This document shows positions 13,920 to 16,622 of a DNA stretch of 16,622 nt, piece after piece (positions within the stretch are counted from its first letter, which is position 1; the number at the start of each line of letters is the position of its first letter). Source of the DNA: Spirochaetales bacterium. Its GTDB lineage: Bacteria; Spirochaetota; Spirochaetia; DSM-27196; SLAA01. Where the stretch lies: positions 1 to 16,622 of the forward strand of contig SLBH01000321.1 of NCBI GenBank assembly GCA_007126415.1, in the 5' to 3' direction. The position numbers and the translations under genes are program-made. The notes beneath the pieces were generated by a model. That model made no database searches. It was not told the origin of the DNA and saw nothing but the letters and a program-made list of their open reading frames with translations.

Positions 13920-15275
13920 CTATCCGGCTTTTCGAAGCACGTGCGCGATCCCTTCTTTGTCTATCAAGTCTATCAGGCGAGCCTCAACAAACTGCTCGGC
14001 GCCGCTTGAGAACTCGCCCGCGGAAACACAGAAGCCTCGGCCGGCGCGCAGGTCTTTGATGCGGGAGTGGAAGTCACGCACCATGAGCTCGCCGATCTGC
14101 CCGCTGGTGCGGATGAATCGGAAGAGGATCACGTCCTCCCATTTGGCGGTTTCTACCTCCGCAAGGATATCGGCGTACTCGTTTTGATGAACCGTGATAT
14201 CGGTTATCTTGGTGCGGCTGTTGGGGTAGAAATTGGTGACGACCTTGCGACAGAGGCCTACGAAATCCGAGGTTGGGGCGATGAGAAAGGTTTGTAGGTG
14301 TTGGTCGCGCGTGAGCTCCTTATGCTTTGTAAGACGTTTCTGGACGTCTTTATATTCAGGATTGATGTCGTAGATTTCCTGCAGAAGCGGCAGCGCGCGG
14401 TCGACCTTCTGTTGTTGCGTGTAGGTGATAGAGAGGCGGTACTTCAGCTCCAAGAGTACCTCGGGTTGGATGTTTTCGTGCCTCAGACCGAGCTCAAAAT
14501 CCATCTGTGCCTGATCGTAGCTATTGGTCTTGAGGTGAATGACGCCGGCCATCAGCGCCGCGCGCGGCCCGAGGGTGGGGTCGGGGCGCAGGTGCGTGAA
14601 GATGCGCGCCGCTTGGTCGGCCGCGCCGAGCTCGTAGTGGCAGTTCGCGAGGCTGAATAACGACTCTTTGTCCTCAGGCTCAAACTCCAAGACCTTCTTC
14701 AGCAGCCCGATGGCCTCGGTGTACTTCTTGAGCCGGTACAGCGTATGTGCAAGATAGCGTTGTGTCGGGATGTGATCGGGCTTAGCCTCATTCGCCTTGC
14801 GGAGCATACCGAGCGCTTTTTCGAAGTTCTTGCGCTTGTACTCCAGGAAACCAAGGTTGAAGTTCACCTCAAAGGTCTCGCCGTTTAGCGAGCGCGCGAC
14901 GACCAGCGATTTGTAGGCCTCGGCGTAGTTCTGCAACTGCAGCGCCGATAGCCCGTAGCGCAGCGTCACCTCGTACTCGTCGATCTCGTTGTTGGTTGCG
15001 CACTGGCCGACAAGAAGCCCGTAGGTCTTCATCGCCTTCTCCCAAGCCTCTTCGGCGTAGTAGAGATCGGCGAGTGAGCGTAGCGCCTCGTGGTCTTTTG
15101 GATTCTGGGCGAGTGCCTTGTTGGCCTCCCGCAGTATCGAGTCGCGATCTTTCTTCTTCTGTTTGCGCTTGTTTGCGGGGCGCTCTCCCGAACCACGGAG
15201 AAGAATGAGAGCGACCAACAGGAGGAGTACGACAAGAATAGCCAGAATAACGATCGCGGCGGCGCCGAGCTGCAT
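13920..15275 (-). CDS. Membrane-anchored TPR protein with degenerate Mrr-like C-terminal domain
   Basis: 451-residue protein. Residues 5-27 are a strong N-terminal transmembrane helix, followed at once by a very basic stretch (NKRKQKKKDR), which places the rest in the cytosol by the positive-inside rule. Residues about 44-320 form tetratricopeptide repeats; typical examples are ALRSLADLYYAEEAWEKAMKTY, NLGFLEYKRKNFEKALGMLRKA and SLFSLANCHYELGAADQAARIF. Residues about 328-451 resemble the Mrr/restriction-endonuclease-like fold: FLIAPTSDFVGLCRKVV, then ILAEVETAKWEDVILFRFIR, VRDFHSRIKDLRAGRGFCVS, GEFSSGAEQFVE and a closing LIDLIDKEGIAHVL. The expected (E/Q)xK active-site strand reads LFRFIR, so catalysis is doubtful. 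The frame is open about 210 codons upstream, antisense to the next gene; I reject that part. The ATG has no Shine-Dalgarno but lies 6 bases after an excellent -10. Confidence 0.85.
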   Translation of the reverse strand: MQLGAAAIVILAILVVLLLLVALILLRGSGERPANKRKQKKKDRDSILREANKALAQNPKDHEALRSLADLYYAEEAWEKAMKTYGLLVGQCATNNEIDEYEVTLRYGLSALQLQNYAEAYKSLVVARSLNGETFEVNFNLGFLEYKRKNFEKALGMLRKANEAKPDHIPTQRYLAHTLYRLKKYTEAIGLLKKVLEFEPEDKESLFSLANCHYELGAADQAARIFTHLRPDPTLGPRAALMAGVIHLKTNSYDQAQMDFELGLRHENIQPEVLLELKYRLSITYTQQQKVDRALPLLQEIYDINPEYKDVQKRLTKHKELTRDQHLQTFLIAPTSDFVGLCRKVVTNFYPNSRTKITDITVHQNEYADILAEVETAKWEDVILFRFIRTSGQIGELMVRDFHSRIKDLRAGRGFCVSAGEFSSGAEQFVEARLIDLIDKEGIAHVLRKAG

Positions 15276-15281
15276 GTCGGT

Positions 15282-15310
15282 ATTATTGTTGCCCGCGATC
15301 GACCTGTCAA
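15282..15310 (-). promoter_or_regulatory. Strong promoter of the TPR gene, leaderless type
   Basis: On the minus strand TTGACA (15305-15310, perfect), a 17-base spacer and AATAAT (15282-15287, five of six). The ATG starts 7 bases after the end of the -10, where transcription itself normally starts, so the mRNA should be leaderless. This agrees with the lack of a Shine-Dalgarno sequence. It is the best promoter match in the window. Confidence 0.7.
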
Positions 15311-15321
15311 GGAAGCGGCGA

Positions 15322-15358
15322 GTGTTCGCTTGACAGCCGGTGTTCGCCTTGACAGTCG
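15322..15358 (+). repeat. Tandem 18/19-bp direct repeat carrying TTGACAG
   Basis: GTGTTCGCTTGACAGCCG (15322-15339) and GTGTTCGCCTTGACAGTCG (15340-15358) are adjacent and differ by one inserted base and one substitution. Each contains a perfect -35 hexamer. A third CCTTGACAG lies nearby on the other strand, as the -35 of the TPR gene. Confidence 0.85.
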
Positions 15359-15377
15359 AGATCAATTTCCATACGGT
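15349..15377 (+). promoter_or_regulatory. Possible promoter of the Hsp70-fragment gene
   Basis: TTGACA (15349-15354), a 17-base spacer and TACGGT (15372-15377), which keeps the key T, A and final T of a -10. The GTG start is 21 bases later. The other TTGACA, at 15330-15335, has no -10 at proper spacing. The -35 is perfect but the -10 is poor. Confidence 0.4.
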
Positions 15378-15383
15378 ACAGCG

Positions 15384-15389
15384 AAGGAG
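15384..15389 (+). promoter_or_regulatory. Ribosome-binding site deciding the GTG start at 15399
   Basis: AAGGAG with a 9-base spacing to GTG. It selects this start out of a frame that is open for 103 more codons upstream, where the sequence belongs to the opposite-strand TPR gene. Confidence 0.65.
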
Positions 15390-15398
15390 CGTATCGAC

Positions 15399-16157
15399 GT
15401 GAGTACCTCGGTGATTGCCGTAAAAATCGCGGATGGCCGCTTTGCCCCAGTCCTTGATACCGAAACGCCGCATCGCCACCGGCGATTGGTGCTTACCACG
15501 GTTCACGACAATCAAGCTCAGATGCAGATCGATCTCTACCGCGCCGATCGGCAAGACTTCTCCGACGCGCGTTATATCGGGAGCTTGGTCCTCGAGGACA
15601 TCGGGCCGGAACAACAAGGGGAACCGGAAATTGCGTTGACGCTGCGATATGATTCCGACGGGAGCCTGGTTGCTACGGCGAAAGACCTGAAACGCGGCTC
15701 GTACCAGAGCCTTTCGGTCAATGTCGAGACGTTGTCTGAGGACGACACCTACGATGTCGCCGAGTTCAAGCTCGACGAGTTGGACGATTTCGACGCCGCG
15801 CCGCCGAGTACTGAGGACGAGTTCGAGGACGATAATGAGGACTATCCGGATCTCTCCGGTGTTGCCGGCGCCACTGCGTCGCTCGGCGATATATTCGAGC
15901 GCCAAGACAGCTCACAGCAGACCGCCGCAGACTCGGAGTTGGGCGAAGACGCGGCCCAGGTGGTCGGTTTCAGTCCGTTGCTGTATTTCGGGTTCATGGT
16001 ATTGGCGCTTACGCTCGTGGGCCTGCTCGGGTTTCTGGTGTTTCGCCTCTTTGAAGGCGAGCCACTCCCTGCGCTCGAGGACGAGCGAGCCGCGCTCCAT
16101 CCGCTGTTGTTGCTCGCAGCTACCATTTGTCGCAAGTCGGACGCCGGTAGTAGGTAG
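15399..16157 (+). CDS. Membrane-anchored, stand-alone Hsp70 substrate-binding domain
   Basis: 252-residue protein. Residues about 1-112 align by eye, in order, with the DnaK substrate-binding beta-domain. SVIAVKIADGRFAPVL corresponds to the SLGIET.GG..T.LI strand, LVLTTVHDNQAQMQIDLYRA to the FSTA.DNQ..V.I.V.QG block, YIGSLVLEDIGPEQQGEPEI to LG.F.L.GIPPAPRG.PQI, and YDSDGSLVATAKDL to D.D.NGIL.V.AKD. No ATPase domain precedes it: the start falls at the domain boundary and is fixed by AAGGAG. Residues 113-190 are an acidic, disordered-looking linker (FKLDELDDFDAA, EFEDDNEDYPD), and about 193-217 is a transmembrane helix (LLYFGFMVLALTLVGLLGFLVF); a second hydrophobic patch lies near the C-terminus. 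A role in holding or recognising unfolded segments at the membrane, without ATP cycling, is inference. It is divergent from the TPR gene and 18 bases before the next lipoprotein gene. Confidence 0.85.
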   Translation: MSTSVIAVKIADGRFAPVLDTETPHRHRRLVLTTVHDNQAQMQIDLYRADRQDFSDARYIGSLVLEDIGPEQQGEPEIALTLRYDSDGSLVATAKDLKRGSYQSLSVNVETLSEDDTYDVAEFKLDELDDFDAAPPSTEDEFEDDNEDYPDLSGVAGATASLGDIFERQDSSQQTAADSELGEDAAQVVGFSPLLYFGFMVLALTLVGLLGFLVFRLFEGEPLPALEDERAALHPLLLLAATICRKSDAGSR

Positions 16158-16175
16158 CCTTCCCGTAGCACATCT

Positions 16176-16622
16176 ATGGCCGTTATGAAGAGATTTCTCA
16201 CCGTTTCAATACTTGTTGTGTTTCTTGTGGCGTGCGCCGACCGTGGATTGGTGCTCGGGCTGCCCGCCGATGAACTAGAGCGTCACATTATCGAACGCGA
16301 TTTCGCATTTCTAGAAGAACTCGAAGACCCCGAGGTCGGCAGGCGGGCGTATCGTGATCTTGACGCCGGAGCGGCCTACTACATTGCGCGGGCGTTGATC
16401 GATGAGGAGTACTTCGATATCGCCGCCGCGGTTCTCGAGCATGAAGCGACGCACGGCGAGGAGCCTTGGCGCCGAAACGCCGCGGTTCTCTTGGTACGGG
16501 AACTCGCCGAACACCAACGCTACGAGGAGCTTGCCGAGACGGCAGTGGAACTCGTTTCCCGTTACCCCGATGAACCGTCCTTGTATCACGGCTATGCCGA
16601 GGCGCTCTATCGGTTAGGGCGC
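16176..16622 (+). CDS. Lipoprotein with helical repeats (partial, runs off the window)
   Basis: Open frame of 149 codons with no stop before the window end. The signal peptide MAVMKRFLTVSILVVFLVAC has lipobox LVAC (Cys20). The remainder is helical, with TPR-like helix pairs: AAYYIARALIDEEYFDIAAAV, NAAVLLVRELAEHQRYEELAETAVEL and SLYHGYAEALYRLGR. Proteins with this layout include Slt-type lytic transglycosylases and outer-membrane assembly lipoproteins, but the decisive C-terminal part lies outside the window. The ATG at 16185 (MKRFLTVS) is an equally possible start; neither has a clear ribosome-binding site. It begins 18 bases after the Hsp70-fragment gene, so the two are probably co-transcribed. 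Confidence 0.75.
   Translation, partial: MAVMKRFLTVSILVVFLVACADRGLVLGLPADELERHIIERDFAFLEELEDPEVGRRAYRDLDAGAAYYIARALIDEEYFDIAAAVLEHEATHGEEPWRRNAAVLLVRELAEHQRYEELAETAVELVSRYPDEPSLYHGYAEALYRLGR

Noticed and set aside
15090..15398. 103-codon N-terminal extension of the Hsp70-fragment protein
   Set aside because: It overlaps the TPR gene and both promoters on the opposite strand; AAGGAG supports GTG 15399.
15276..15905. Upstream extension of the TPR reading frame by about 210 codons
   Set aside because: It is antisense to the Hsp70-fragment gene, has no domain character, and the true start has a transmembrane helix and a consensus promoter immediately upstream.

Overview
The window reads as ordinary chromosome from a GC-rich, double-membraned bacterium (about 60% G+C judged by eye). 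The best guess is a free-living spirochaete of the Spirochaeta type. This rests on the abundance of lipoproteins with LPP20/FlgT/CsgG-like domains, lipoboxes ending in GAC, AAC or SGC, a PilZ protein next to the tRNA-modification genes, and the TPR protein beside an Hsp70-domain fragment. No ribosomal RNA gene is present to settle the taxonomy. I saw no tRNA, rRNA, CRISPR array, insertion sequence or prophage. The window is almost fully coding; the longest gap is about 170 bases.

Layout. (1) 5-1129 (minus): alanine racemase, alr. (2) 1217-7874 (plus): five tightly packed genes for exported proteins. In order they are a lipoprotein with a LamG-like lectin fold, a signal-peptide protein with CsgG/FlgT-like domains and a beta-rich, possibly outer-membrane C-terminus, a FlgT_N/FlgT_M-like lipoprotein, a short LPP20-like lipoprotein, and a longer LPP20 plus CsgG-like lipoprotein. 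Together they look like one envelope complex of unknown role. (3) 7941-9178 (minus): a coiled-coil protein coupled to a glycerophosphodiester phosphodiesterase. (4) 9352-13879 (plus): mnmE, a PilZ (c-di-GMP receptor) gene with its own promoter, mnmG and rsmG. MnmE and MnmG modify the tRNA wobble uridine and RsmG methylates 16S rRNA. (5) 13920-15275 (minus): a membrane-anchored TPR protein whose C-terminus resembles a catalytically degenerate Mrr-type restriction-endonuclease fold. (6) 15399-16157 (plus), divergent from it: a stand-alone Hsp70 substrate-binding domain with no ATPase domain, joined by an acidic linker to a transmembrane helix. (7) 16176 to the end (plus): the start of a helical-repeat lipoprotein that runs off the window.

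The two parts most worth following are the divergent pair of membrane-anchored TPR/Mrr-like and ATPase-less Hsp70 proteins (13920-16157), whose 123-base shared intergenic region carries a duplicated -35 element, and the five-gene FlgT/LPP20/CsgG-like locus (1217-7874). A second theme is start-site architecture. The secreted-protein genes mostly have Shine-Dalgarno sequences, while alr, the coiled-coil gene, mnmE and the TPR gene have none and instead carry a -10-like hexamer 6-9 bases before the ATG, as expected for leaderless or nearly leaderless mRNAs.
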